Below, one piece after another: positions 34,241 through 45,598 of a DNA stretch of 64,000 bases (position 1 is its first letter; each line of letters begins with the position of its first letter). The stretch lies in assembly GCA_947359465.1 (NCBI GenBank), contig OX375872.1, positions 138,217,432-138,281,431 of the forward strand. Direction: 5' to 3'. The notes under the pieces were generated by a model, which saw only the letters and a program-made list of their open reading frames with translations, did no database searches and was not told the DNA's origin. Position numbers and translations under genes: made by a program. This stretch comes from Metellina segmentata. Lineage: Eukaryota > Arthropoda > Arachnida > Araneae > Tetragnathidae.

Positions 34241-35044
34241 AAGGAGGCTCAATTTAGAGGTTGAGGAGGCCCGAAAACTCAATTTTCCTATTCAGCTTTT
34301 CCAGTTGGTATAGTTTTATTGTCTGACACTACACTATGGCATTTTGTAGTGGAATTTGAAGAACTTCCGGCTAGCTCTATAATTTTGTACTTGTTGCTTA
34401 TTTTTGTTCGTTATTGCACAACTTTCAGTTGGTATTAGTCTCTGTCTAGCTCCATAATTTTATCCATGCTGCTTAGAACCTCTTTCTTGCTTCATAATCT
34501 TATCCATGCGGTTTAGTTTTTCCTTCATTAATGCAGTCTAGAAAATTACCGGCCATCAGCAACAATTCATCAAGTGACTTAATTAACAATGAAATCAACA
34601 GTTTAGAGCTTACCTTCATCAACTGAAGTGACACAATTCAGAACGTTCCCACTGAAAGACTGCCTTTTTATCAACTGAAGTGACATTACTCGAAATAAAA
34701 CAGTTTTGAATGTTCTGAAGCAATGCATACAAGATAACTTTTACTACACAACTGGAGATGGAGATGCGTTACTTTTGCACATCATTAACGTGTAAGTGGC
34801 CACTTTCGAGCCTTCACATATTTTGTAAAATGCACACACATTATATATAAGTGTGTGCGTGTGTGTGTGTGTGTCCAGATTTTTTTTTTTTACGGTTCTC
34901 AGAAAAAAAAACGAACTATCGGAGGATCCACCATGTAAACTAATGATTTTAAGAAAGTGTGGCGACTGTAGCAATATTTTTCAGTCTCCACATTCAAACA
35001 TTCAGTCGCCATGTGACGACCGTTAATTTTCACCTTTATATCAT
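34241..35044. other. Unassigned DNA between Helitron and family A
   Basis: 34240-34620 may be the Helitron 5' region, but no end was found. It includes the (TG)n run and short repeated phrases (ATCAACTGAAGTGACA at 34618 and 34669). Confidence 0.35.
34846..34875. repeat. Microsatellite (TG)n
   Basis: Interrupted TG run of about 14 units, followed by T and A runs. Confidence 0.9.
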
Positions 35045-35650
35045 ACTAGCCACTGCATGGCTAGCCCGCGATTGCCCGTGGCCGTGGTGTAAGGTATTCA
35101 TCTGGTGTAAAATTTTCCGCAGATTTCAAATCCGTTGAAGATATATTTAATTAAAAAATTATTTATTTACAGAAAATCATATTTTTAGGTATCAATCTAA
35201 ACTGAAATTTTCCGCAGGTTTCAAATCCATTGAAATTTTTACTCTATCTTTAACGGTCTGGGAGATAGAAAAAAGAACTGGCTTCAGTTAAAAGATTTAT
35301 CGTCTGGACGGAAATTTATTTGTCCGCGCAAAATCAAAGCGGAAATGAAAAAATAATAATTTTATCCGCGTTTTGCGAATGAAAAAAAGCTTGGTATGTT
35401 TCCAAACCCTGACTGCAAGGTCACACAGGTAGAAAAAGTTCTCCGCGTTTAAAAAAGCGCGATGGAGAATAAAACTATTAAATTCATTTTAAAATCTTCT
35501 AGATCGAATTTTAAAATTCGCCGCGACCCAAAAATTGCAAAAAATTTGGACTACCTGTGTGCTAAATCTCATTGCTGTAAGTGCCATAGAATCGTCAGGA
35601 TTTTGCGGCCAGAAACAGACAGACAAACGCTTCCTTTTATAATATTAGAG
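35045..35650 (+). repeat. Family A interspersed repeat, full copy
   Basis: The head ACTAGCCACTGCATGGCTAG (self-complementary GCCA..TGGC) is followed by CCGTGGTGTAAGGTAT, GCAGATTTCAAATCCGTTG, CATTGCTGTAAGTGCCATAG and an end CAGACAGACAAACGCTTCC plus TTTTATAATATTAGAG. Heads and ends of this kind mark short retroposons in many arthropods, often tied to RTE-type LINEs; that link is inference. Confidence 0.75.
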
Positions 35651-36213
35651 ACTAGACACTGCGTGGCTAGCCCGTGGTGTTGGTTTTTTCTCCGCAAACT
35701 TGTTATTTAATTATTTAAAAATTATTAAAAAATTATTTATTTAAAGAAATCATATTTTTAGGTATCAATCTAAACTGAAATTTTACGCAGATTTCAAATC
35801 CGTTGAAATTTTTACTCTGCCGTTAACGGTCTCGGAGATAGAAAAAAGAATTATGACTTCAGTTAAGATTTATCGTCTGGCTAGAAAATCGTTCATAGCG
35901 CAAAATCAAAGCGGAAACGAAAAAAAAAAAATTTTCTACGCGTTCTGCTGATGAAAAAAACTTGGCATGATTCCAAACCCTGATTCCAAGGTCGCATGAG
36001 TAGAAAAAGTTATCCGCGTTTAAAAAATCGATGGAGAATAAAACTATGAAATTCATTTAAAAATCTTCTAGATTGAATTTTAAAATTCGCCGCGACCCAA
36101 AAATTGCAAATAATTCGGACTACCTTTGTGCCAAATCTCATTGCTGTAAGTGCCATAGAATCGTCAGTATCTCTCTTGCGGCCCCAAACAAACACTTTCT
36201 TTTATAATAGTAG
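35651..36213 (+). repeat. Family A copy, head-to-tail with the previous one
   Basis: It starts ACTAGACACTGCGTGGCTAG directly after TATTAGAG of the previous copy and ends CTTTTATAATAGTAGAGACA. Confidence 0.75.
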
Positions 36214-36732
36214 AGACACAAGCTCCACGTCGTGGCCAACTAGTGAAGCGAAGTCAATACGCTTTTAATGACTGATGGAGTAATATTTTTAGTTATCCAT
36301 TAATGTGGGATTAGTGGGTCGTTTTTTTTTTTTTTGTGTGTATATGTCTAGGGGTTGTCACAGAAAGAAGACTTATTTTAGAGAAAACAATTATATTTTT
36401 TACAAAAATTACTATTCACATTACAAATAAGACAAAATTATAAAAAAATAAGAATTGATAAGTTGACAGCAAGAATCAGTTTTAAAACAGAAGTATTTTA
36501 TAACTTGTCACGACGGAGGAATTGGGACAAAATAGTTAATTAAAACAGGTTAATCTATAAACGAAGGTCTAGTCAAAGGCAAAGAAAATCTAGTTTACAA
36601 AATTAGTTATCACTGTGAAAAGAAACAACGGAAAAACACACCCATGCTCGGACAAAAATTTCTGCCTCCACATACTCTGTGAAGGCTCAAGACTGTTCTA
36701 GAAGGTTCGCGGAACTCAATTGCGCAGTAAAG

Positions 36733-37364
36733 CAGGTATTCCCAACCGGTGGTACGCGTACCACTGGTGGTACACGACAACGTTTCAGGTGGTACGCATG
36801 GACGATACGAGCGACCCAAATATTCTATGATGTTTGTTCGATTTTTTAGTATGTACAACCACGTTATAGGAAAAATAGGATTATATTAAATCAATTTTGT
36901 GATTAACGTTTTTATTACATTGTAATAAATGACGCTAACAGCAGCACATTATTTAAAGAGAAACTTCGTTGCTGATTATCTATTTCTATTCAATGGCTAT
37001 CTCGGCGAAATTAAGTTGATATCTCTCCCTGTCAAATCGTTTTACGAAGAATTCCCTTATCTTCATGTATAAGAAATAAGCACGAGATAATTATTTGTTT
37101 TTAGACCTGTAAGTAAAAAATAAAACTGTAATTTTTAATAATCGTTTTTTTTCCCCCTTTATTAAAACATCATTAATACGAAATACAAGTGCATTAATCA
37201 TAAAATATGAAGCTTTCTTAGTATTTTAATTAAAATAAAGCAAGCCATTGGATACTTTTCTGACATTAGATATATGTTTCTAAAAAAATATAGAACTGGT
37301 GGTACGCCAAAAATTTCTAAAAATTTCAAGTGGTACGCAGTTACTTAAAGGTTGAGAACCTCTG
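36733..37364. mobile_element. Non-autonomous hAT (632 bp)
   Basis: The left end reads CAGGTATTCCCAACCGGTGG. The right end (reverse complement) reads CAGAGGTTCTCAACCTTTAA, the typical hAT terminal pattern. The flanking 8-mers CAGTAAAG (36725-36732) and TAATAAAG (37365-37372) match at six of eight positions, both differences being transitions, consistent with a decayed TSD. Subterminal GGTACGC motifs repeat near both ends. No transposase motif was recognised inside. Confidence 0.75.
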
Positions 37365-37372
37365 TAATAAAG

Positions 37373-38859
37373 AATAGTAGTTTGGTCCGATTCTTGCTGC
37401 CATCTACCGGTTTTGGTAAACAGTAGAAATTATTCACATGAAAATTCCTACATTAATGATTATAACTCAAAATTATTTTTTTTAGGTTATTTTAAGTTGT
37501 GTCACTTTTGAAGGAGGGTGCGACGTTATTTCATTCTTGAGATTGCTGTTAATTTCTTTTAAATATCTGACAATAACTAATATTATCTTTTAAAATATCT
37601 GACAAAATCTATATTACCATAGTAAAATATTTGTGAAATTTTTTTCTGTGTGTGTGTCATCTCACATCTTCGTAATCCCAACAGTGGTTTCAAAATTAAA
37701 AAGTGAATTTCCAAGAAAAAGATTTGATAATTTAATGTAATTTAATTTGCAAAAATAATTTTATTTTGTTATTATTGTGTAAATTTATTTTGTATTTAGG
37801 TCAACCACGATGGGAGGGTGTCACTTTTAAAGATAAATTTACAGTTTCAGAGATCCTGGCTATTAAATATAACAAAATACTTTTTACATTCATACAAACT
37901 TTTTTAAGTGTTTTTACCAGAGTTTTGCATTAAATATTTTCATTCTTAGCTTCCTCCAAAATAAAATTCTGGCTATGTTCCCTGTAAATCTGATTAGAAA
38001 ACATATCAAAATATGAAACAAAATCAAATCTATCCAGTGCTGAAACTAAAATTTAAAATCATAAAAAAAATACTTGATATTTACAATTGTTAAAAATATA
38101 TGTGACCAGAAAATTCAGAAATTTGTACATGAGATTAATTTTTGTAGTTCAAAATACAATTAAAATAAAATTCGTCTACATTCAAATAAATTAATAATTT
38201 AATAACAGTGTTTTCATACATTTTAATATAATTTAACATTTTTAATAATTATCTGGAAAAGAAAAAGTATATAATTCAGGTTTAAAATTTGTGTTTTGAG
38301 AAAAACATATTCCTTTTTTAAGCACATATTGATCAAAATATTATAGAAAAATAGATAAATTCAATTTTTTTGTCAAAAAATTATCATTTGCATGAAAAAG
38401 AAGCCAATTCATCAATTTCCTCTTGTAGAAGTTTCGAACGTCGAACCGATTTGTTACAATCCCTGTGTTCTGACCATAAAGCAAGGTATGTTACGTTAAC
38501 TGGATGTTATTTCTATATAACAGCCTTATATCATAGTTCTTTGAATCTTACTATCAATTAATTGTTTTTGTATCTATCAGTATCTGAATAATTACTCGAT
38601 AGTTGAAAGTTCCAAGTATACCAAGTATTGAATCCTCAAAAGTACTAGATTCTGTCTATCACTAATTATAATGTGAACTAAATATTTTCACAAATATTCT
38701 AGGTCTTGAAAATATTTTCTTAGTTTAAAAAATTATGAAAACCTTCTTATTTTATAATACAATTTAATTGCAAATACTTTTTCTATTCTAAACATGGCAA
38801 TTGTTACGAAAACTTCAAGAAATATATATACGATAACCGTCGTATATAGCCACGGTTCT
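37373..38859. other. Unassigned AT-rich DNA
   Basis: Nothing recognised. 36214-36732 is also plain. Confidence 0.4.
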
Positions 38860-39430
38860 TCTATAGTACGGATTCTCTATAACACGGTACTAAAATTACG
38901 GCATCCTTCATATAACACACGCCTAGGTTCTCCATATTACACACGGTTTACAATAAAAATGATAATCTATATAAATAAGAATGGAGTGTTTGTTAGTACA
39001 TTGAATATTTTCTACCCATTTCAAGTTTTCTATCCGTTTTGGACCCTTCTTATGCCAAATCCGCCTCTTGTTCTGTCTTGTTTGTTCGTCTGTATGTCTG
39101 GTCTGTCTGTTCATCTGTCTGTATTTGTGTGTGCCCTATACACGTCCACACAATTTAATATATTTTCATGAAATTGTGGTTTCCATATAACACATATAAC
39201 AGTCCTTTGGTAATGGTAATTTTAGTTAACGTCATACTGGAGCAACACAACGACCTTTGGTTTCCAAATAACACGGTACGTATTATCAAATATATATGAC
39301 GTCTGAGTTTTAGTTAACACGGCTTCTATATAGCAGTGTTTCCTATAACACGGTATTTCGTATAGCACAGTAAGCAATATCAAATTTGTGGGACGTTTCG
39401 CATAACACGGATTCTTTATAGCACGGTACC
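38860..39430. repeat. Region with many degenerate ATA(A/G)CACGG motifs
   Basis: About a dozen motifs such as CTATAACACGGTA, CATATAACACACG, CGCATAACACGGATTC and TTTATAGCACGGTACC, irregularly spaced, plus TCTGTCTG runs at 39075-39120. They look like the terminus-like repeats of a Tigger-type element but no ends were fixed. Confidence 0.4.
39209..39253 (-). mobile_element. SINE family 1, last ~45 bp only
   Basis: GGTAATGGTAATTTTAGTTA then ACGTCATACTGGAGCAACAC, flanked by CCTTTGGT (39204-39211 and 39254-39261; three bases shared with the tail). One of the shortest clear retroposed copies here. Confidence 0.75.
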
Positions 39431-39694
39431 AATTAACTGTTCTATACGTGGGTTACGTGTACAAAGAACATACGTGGAACCTTTTATGAATATGCGATTG
39501 AAAGATTGATTTTTTGATTTGTTCGCCACTTTTGAATTAAAAAAAAAAAAAAGATTTTATTTGAAGTTCGTGTATTTGTTTTGTGTTGTATCTCCTATGA
39601 TCGTCTGTATTACGTTTTGGCAGTTATAAGGAACTGCTGAAACACAAATCAACATTGAGAAACACCCTCATAATTGCGATTCACGTTTTTCTGG

Positions 39695-39885
39695 CACTCT
39701 ACACAGCGGGCTACTGTCGATGTCCGAGATCAGTCCCAAAGAGAAAGATCCCAGGACAACATCTCATAACTTTGAATCACAGACAGATGATGATGTCAAC
39801 ACCTGACCTCAACAAACTTCCACCCTGCCATCGTGAGGACATTTGAAGCAACGGCAGATTTCACGTGCACCAGTACACGATCAAA
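39695..39885 (-). mobile_element. SINE family 1, old copy
   Basis: GCGGGCTACTGTCGATGTCC, GATCAGTCCC, CATCGTGAGGACATTTGA and CACGTGCACCAG follow the family body at lower identity. Confidence 0.65.
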
Positions 39886-40788
39886 TAAATATTTTAATAA
39901 TCTACTTTAAAAGGTTGTATTGTGGTTGTCTACCAGATATGTATTTTGAAGAAATCTATTTGTGAAAATTTATCTGGATTTGTGTTTGGCCCTGTTTTCT
40001 CATTCATGGTCCTTGTGACCTTTTGACTACGGCTATAGATGTAACAAGCGCGACTCTTTCTTTGCGCGATTCTTATAATTTTCAAGGTACAACTGCTGTA
40101 ACTGCCATAGTCTAAAATATTATTTCTTGGCGCGATCATGGTACAACTACTGTACCGGCCGTAGTCAAAAGGTTAAACCAACCCACGTTCACGGCTGTCT
40201 CTGACATCAGTATCATAGGGAAGGCGTTTTTTCACTGTAATAATTGGAAAGATCAGATCTGGAAAGCTACTTGTGTTAATTTACCCGTTTCAATGGTTCA
40301 AACTTCAATTTAACTCTTCAAGCATTCCCTAAAGAAAATGTGTTTAGGTCAGTTTATACGACAATAGGATACAAACTTGTTGGAAGCAGTTCTCTCAGTA
40401 GACACAATAGGGGAAAGTCGGGTAAGATGAGGAATTGGATTTTTCACGACAATTACGCAAGGTGACTTCACCGATCCTGTATCATTGGAGACATCTAGAG
40501 ACCAGCTACCCGCGTTTTGCCAAAAGATTTCATCCCGTCAATTGTGTGATTCACAGTACGCGGGAATGTGTTTTTGTGTGGTTCCGATGTAACTTTTGGT
40601 TGCTGCTTGATAAGGGATAGCGTTAGCGGAGAAAGTATTTTTGATTTATACATGTGACATTCGTTAAGTGCTAATCAAAACGTATTCAATAATGTATCAT
40701 TCTCTCTTTGATTTTTTGTGATGAGTTGATATCCTTCAATGTTTTTTTTAAATAAAGATGGGGATGTCGGGTAAGATGACGAACCTAG

Positions 40789-41398
40789 ATGATGTGGTTG
40801 CCTCCACACACGAGTCATAAGCTACAGCCAATTGATATGACGTTCTATGGTCCGTTGAAAACCGCCTATAATGTGAGCTATAATGACTTTATTGTTAACA
40901 ATCCAGGCCACACAATCTCCATCAGGTATGTCGCTGGAATATTTGGTAAAGCGTACCCATACAAGGTATGCAGGTTGCCCATGCAAGGACGGCTATTAAG
41001 GAATTCGCACTCACAGGAATTTAGTCATTGAACAGCTCTATTTTCACTGAAGATTTCGCTCCTTCCCTCACGACTGAAATACCTCATGACAAAGTTAAAA
41101 CTGAAATCCCTCTGTCTAATAATGATCCTGATCAGATTGATCCACCTTCTGATCTACCTCTACCTGGAGGAGCTCTTCTCTTGTCCGATCCTCCTATAGC
41201 TAAAGCATGTATGACTTCATATCTACCAACGCTTCCTACTATGCAGGGAAAACGTCAAGGATATTTAGAAAGAAATTGCCCTCTATGCACCTCACTGACA
41301 CTGCAGTGAGAAATGCGCTTCTGATTAAAAAAGGGAGAACGATGAAGCAGAAGAGAAACGAAAATCGCGACAGTTGAAGAAGGCTGAAGTTAGCAAGA

Positions 41399-41442
<44 letters not shown>

Positions 41443-41720
41443 GCAACAAACCTGCTAAAAATCCTACAAAAAAGAACAAACTAGCTAAGCGACAGCTGGA
41501 CTTCCAATTTGCTAAGTCTAAAGACTCAACTCATTCATTTGAAGTTCTTTACGTTGACACTGATAGCGATCTGGACCCAGAGGACTTCGATAATAAAAAA
41601 TGCATCATTTGTGGTGAGCAAGAATAAACGGAAATGTGGTTCCAATGTCTTATGTGCAAGCTGTGGGCCCTTCCGCCTGCACTGGCTGGGACGAAGTCCA
41701 AGCTACACATCGCCCATGGC
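40789..41720 (+). pseudogene. Pogo/Tigger-like transposase, broken
   Basis: Three open pieces (40789-41031, 41028-41309, 41509-41736) carry the DDE C-terminal half, a Pro/Ser/Asp-rich linker, and a zinc-finger tail. The N-terminal HTH and first catalytic Asp residues are missing, so the copy is both internally deleted and frameshifted. Confidence 0.7.
41399..41439. repeat. Microsatellite (AT)n inside the pogo element
   Basis: About 20 AT units within the transposase linker region. Confidence 0.95.
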
Positions 41721-42161
41721 GATCCGATTTTTGTGATTGATTTGATATCTTAATGTTTTAATCTAAAATTTAGATTGATGATGTTTCGTATGTTTGATGC
41801 CTTTTCTTTAGTTTGATTATGTTTGCTTTGTTATATGTCCAATTAGTTAAGTTCAAGATGTGATCTCAGCAGTTTCAAATAGTTTCATAATATATGATGT
41901 TGAATTAAATTGTCGTCTCAGTTCGTCATCTTACCCGACCCAGTTCGTCGTCTTACCCGCACAGTCAGGTAAGATGACAAAAATGACTTCGAAAATGAAA
42001 TTTTCGAGTCTTAAGCTTGAAAAATAACAATTTTTAAAAATATTACTTCAAACTAAAGAGTTGAAAGAAGATTTTACCGAAATGGCAACCCTCTTACAAC
42101 GAATATTAAGTCCAGGAAAAATCGCCAAAGTTTAAGTTCGCCATGTTACCCGACTTTCCCC

Positions 42162-42340
42162 TACTTAACGATGAATTAGGTATATTATTCAAAAATAATA
42201 CAAAAGCAATGCCGTTTGAACAGTAGTATTTGATATAGAAGCGTTTCTACAGCAACTTACATCGTCTTAAGCAGTTTTCTTGAGAGAAACAGTACAATCC
42301 GATGCCATATACGTAAAATCCCATTAAATACACAGTACAC
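42162..42340. repeat. ~214-bp repeat, copy 1, distal part (proximal part 40370-40409)
   Basis: GGTATATTATTCAAAAATAA, AATGCCGTTTGAA and AAGCAGTTTTCTTGAGAGAA recur in copy 2. The proximal part (CTTGTTGGAAGCAGTTCT) is on the other side of the pogo element, which split this copy. Confidence 0.85.
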
Positions 42341-42555
42341 AGACTTGTCGGGAGCAGTTCTAGTAGTAGACATATAGTAACTACTTAACGATACCTTGGA
42401 TATATTATTCAAAAATAATACAAAGACAATGCCGTTTGAATGATATAGTAGCATTTCTATAGCAACTTACTTAGTCTTAAGCAGTTTTCTTGAGAGAAAC
42501 AGTACTTTTCGATGCCATGTACGTAAAATCAATGCAAATAATGCAAATTCAATGC
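42341..42555. repeat. ~214-bp repeat, copy 2 (uninterrupted)
   Basis: Contains CTTGTCGGGAGCAGTTCT then CTACTTAACGATACC, i.e. the site where copy 1 carries the pogo insertion, without it. Confidence 0.85.
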
Positions 42556-43059
42556 CACTTAACTGGTACAGTATTAGGGCCGGTCCGAGAGAAATTTATC
42601 GCAGATGCGAGAAGATGATTTTGCGCCCCATTACCAAGATTAGCTGTATTGTTTGAATGGGGGAGGGGGCTCAGGGATGGCAAGTGATATCGATATCGCT
42701 TTTTAACTCTTTAAATTTATATTTAAAAGAAAATAGAAATTGGTTTTTGCAGATTTTTAGTGCGAAATTTCGTTGGGGGTGATATCGCTATCAAATGAAG
42801 TGGAGGGTAGGGATTTTGGTCCTTGATATCATTTGATATTTTAGGCGAGGTTAGGAGTCTTAAAGTCCCGAAAAATTGATATCGATATTTATGAATGCGA
42901 GATTTATTATTATCGAGTGGAATATGATGTTTCTTTATGCATTCAATGACGTAATTTGCAATATCCTCGACATGTGTTTGACCTTTCAGTGGCAATAATC
43001 CTAAAAGTTCTTTCTTAGGACCCGAAGGCGAGATAAATCGTCGATTTGTGACAGAGCTG

Positions 43060-43098
43060 CACTCAAGTGGCTAAAGAGCCGCGGTTTGCCGACCACTG
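43060..43098. mobile_element. Single hAT-like terminus
   Basis: Reads (reverse complement) CAGTGGTCGGCAAACCGCGG, a classic hAT end. No matching left end was found, so the rest is lost or unrecognised. Confidence 0.45.
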
Positions 43099-43161
43099 CC
43101 CTAGACCAGTGAGTGCTTCATTTGGTCTATCTGCGTAACGTACTCCTCTGTTTCACTTGCT

Positions 43162-43254
43162 GATATTTATTACATTCCCACGTTCCCGGGATTCGACTCA
43201 CAGCATCATCTGCTTCACTATAATTGTACTCAGGCGCCTTTGCCTACCACGTGC
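43162..43254. repeat. ~94-bp direct repeat, copy 1 (MITE A landed at its end)
   Basis: GATATTTATTACATTCCCAC onward matches 45505-45598 closely; MITE A inserted right after it. Confidence 0.8.
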
Positions 43255-43375
43255 TAGGATGCGACATCGATGTCGATGTTTTCAAAACATCGATGTATTG
43301 GGGTCGATGTTTTTGTAACATCGATGTTTATACTTGTCGATGTTTTTGGTAATTTTAGTTAACGTCGTACTAGAG

Positions 43376-44607
43376 CAGTGTTTCCCAAACCTTTGACGTA
43401 TGTGTACCCCTTCTATAATTTTCGTAACGCTGAGTACCCCTCGTCAAAAAAATGGATGTATTTTAATAACAATCAAAATGTTTTTTTTTCTTTTTTTGTG
43501 ACATACACAAAATAATAAAAAAAAGAGAAATAAAATTATTCATAATAAAATATTAATTAAAGTTATATTAAATAACGTTTATTTGGATCCATGAGAAGGA
43601 TGAAATTGTTTGTGCTGAGATAACAGATCGTCATAATTTGGTTCCCTGGTTGTTAATTTTGATCTGAGATGTGGTTCCACGTCCAATAGTCTGTTCCTTT
43701 TTTTCGACTTAATGTCTACGAATGCTGAAAAAGCTACTTCACATCAATATGAAGTTGGAAAAGGTAAGATGTATTTTATAACTTTTTCTGTTAAAACCGG
43801 ATACACAAGTTGCATTTGTAACCAGAATGAAGTTAAAGTACTCTCCTTATGTTTATTTTTCAAGGTCTGAAGCCAATTCCAACAATTGCTCTTCTTCCGC
43901 ATGCGACACATCTTCTGGCATGGATGTTGTGTTCATGTTAAACGGATATCTTATCCATTCAATATTTTTGGTTCAATCAGGGAAATAGTTTTTCCAAGCC
44001 CACTTGCAAACTCTCCAAATGCTGTGTTATGCATTTCAGAGTATCAGCATCCATTTTAGCAGTCGAACTTGTTATGAACTCATGAAGAGAGGGAAACGAG
44101 TCTACTTCTCCATTACCAACTCTCTTTTGCCATAACTTTAGTTTTGTGATGGCAGCGTTCACTTTATCTTGAACATGAAACAATGAAATTTCTTTGCCTT
44201 GTAACGTTCCTTTATATGTGTAACGCATTAGGGCGCCTGAGAGATCAAATGACGCTAACAACTGTCCACAAAGCGCCCGAATAAAATTAAAAGGTTGGGT
44301 CCAAACATCCGGTAAAAATAAGAGACTACTAGAATAAGCAGATTTCTACCCTTTCTAAGAGAGGAACGGTTGCGTCCGACGGAGGGTGAACGAAAAAAGT
44401 TGTTTGTGTAACGAAGTGTGGTATATTTCCGGCACTCCGGACCATCTCACGCCTCACAAGACTGTCTTGACTTGACTCATGAGAACGTAGAATTAGGCGC
44501 AGCTAAGAACAGTGCAGTATCCCCTCCAAACTCCGGTGCAACGTGTACCCCCACCAAACTCTTACCGTACCCCTGGGGGTACGCGTACCACACTTTGGGA
44601 AACACTG
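43376..44607. mobile_element. hAT element, 1232 bp, inside the SINE
   Basis: Perfect terminal inverted repeats CAGTGTTTCCCAAA are flanked by a perfect 8-bp TSD TACTAGAG (43368-43375 and 44608-44615). Subterminal GTACCCC motifs are mirrored at both ends. It retains a piece of transposase at 43977-44261 on the - strand but is too short to be autonomous. Confidence 0.93.
43977..44261 (-). pseudogene. hAT transposase fragment (ZBED5/SCAND3-like)
   Basis: 94 residues including YKGTLQGKEISLFHVQDKV, KLKLWQKRVGNGEVDSFPSL and a FITSS tail. The LQGK...D.v.aF..KL.LW pattern is the mid-region of hAT transposases of the ZBED5/SCAND3 type, between the catalytic core and the C-terminal dimerisation domain. 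The catalytic parts and the C-terminal domain are deleted. Confidence 0.65.
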
Positions 44608-45504
44608 TACTAGAGCAACACAACGGGCTATTGACGACGGTCCGGGATTAGTCCCTTAAGGGAAAGATCCGAGGACAACACCTCGTAATTTTGAACCACG
44701 GTCAGATGACGAAGCAACACCTGAGCCGGCACCCCACTCTCCAAACTTCCACGCCAACCCAACGTGAGGACTTTCGGCCACGATAGATTTAAGGTGCACC
44801 AGCAGCCTCTACACCATACGCTTACAAACATCCATGCCCGGACCCAATTCGAACCAGGAATCTTCCGATCTAGAGGCTAACACCTTAACCACTATACCGG
44901 TTGTGTCGATGTTTTTACGTTGTCGATGTTTTATTTTTAAATGAAAAAAGTACCTTTATAAAAATTTTAAGAATAACCAAGTAGCATAATTTTCATAATC
45001 AGCAAATTGAACATACTTTTAGACCAAAGTAACCCGGGGTGAAGGGTCTGAAAAGTAGGGATGCAACATTGATGTCGATGTTTTCAAAACATTGATGTTT
45101 TATAAAAAACATCGATGTATTGGAGCCTATGTCGCATCACTAATTGCTCAACCAGTTTTAAGAAATGGGGAAAAAAGTTTAAATACACTGAATTTTAAAA
45201 ACATCGATGGTTTTGGGACGACATATCATCAACATCGATGTTTTAATTGTAAACATCGATGTTTTAATTGTAAACATCGATGTTTTGCTGTCGATGTCGC
45301 ATCCCTACCACGTGCACCTTTAAACAACGTGCGTTAATGTCTGTACGGGTCGACAATACACCAATGTATCTTACATGTTTAAAACCTGAAAAATAAATTT
45401 AAAACCATTTTTATTGCATTTGCACGGGCTTAGCAAATAAAATTATTTCAAACTTCGAGCCAACTCCCATTCCCGTCACTGAAGTCACGAATCACCCGCA
45501 TATT

Positions 45505-45598
45505 GATATTTATTACATTCCCACGTTCCCGCGATTCAACTCACAGAATCATCTACTTCATTATAATTGTACTCTTTCGCCTTTGCCCTCCACGCGGG
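45505..45598. repeat. ~94-bp direct repeat, copy 2
   Basis: Partner of 43162-43254, shares GATATTTATTACATTCCCAC, CTCACAGAATCATCT and ATAATTGTACTC; here it runs into a GC-rich stretch (45590-45670). Confidence 0.8.

Larger units (their letters stand above)
40410..42161 (+). mobile_element. Pogo/Tigger-like (Jerky-type) DNA transposon, degenerate
   Basis: Perfect 16-bp terminal inverted repeats GGGGAAAGTCGGGTAA (left; reverse complement at right) are each flanked by TA. Inside, 40789-40960 encodes LPPHTSHKLQPIDMTFYGPL and IRYVAGIFGKAY, the DDE-superfamily text of Tigger/Jerky transposases. Further on, CIICGEQE followed after a stop by MWFQCLMCKLWA is a C-terminal cysteine-rich finger seen in these proteins. 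The GGTAAGATGAC part of the terminus recurs internally near 40766 and 41965. An (AT)n run at 41399-41439 and stops break the gene. Confidence 0.86.
43348..44903 (-). mobile_element. SINE family 1 (head type 1) inside MITE A, itself split by a hAT
   Basis: The SINE proper is 43348-43375 plus 44616-44903. Read on the - strand it starts with a tRNA-like head (A-box-like TAGTGGTTAAGG, B-box-like GGTTCGAATT), then the family body, and ends in CGTTAACTAAAATTACC. It is flanked by a perfect 13-bp TSD, TGTCGATGTTTTT (43335-43347 and 44904-44916). Confidence 0.85.
43255..45307. mobile_element. hAT-like MITE copy A, split by a nested SINE+hAT
   Basis: Ends read TAGGATGCGACATCGATGTC at left and the reverse complement TAGGGATGCGACATCGACAG at right, flanked by a perfect 8-bp TSD CCACGTGC (43247-43254 and 45308-45315). 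The body is full of ATCGATGTTTT palindromes. Removing the insertion 43348-44916 leaves 484 bp. The TAGGGATG terminus and 8-bp TSD point to hAT; no coding capacity. The inner start at 45057 repeats the terminal sequence, so the element looks like two fused units. Confidence 0.85.

Noticed and set aside
35462..35710. 82-residue open frame MENKTIKFILKSS
   Set aside because: Lies across the junction of two family A repeats; other copies of the family do not keep the frame open.
43162..45598. The 94-bp direct repeats read as LTRs of one element
   Set aside because: They lie outside MITE A's own 8-bp TSD, and no primer-binding site or pol sequence lies between them, so an older duplication is simpler.
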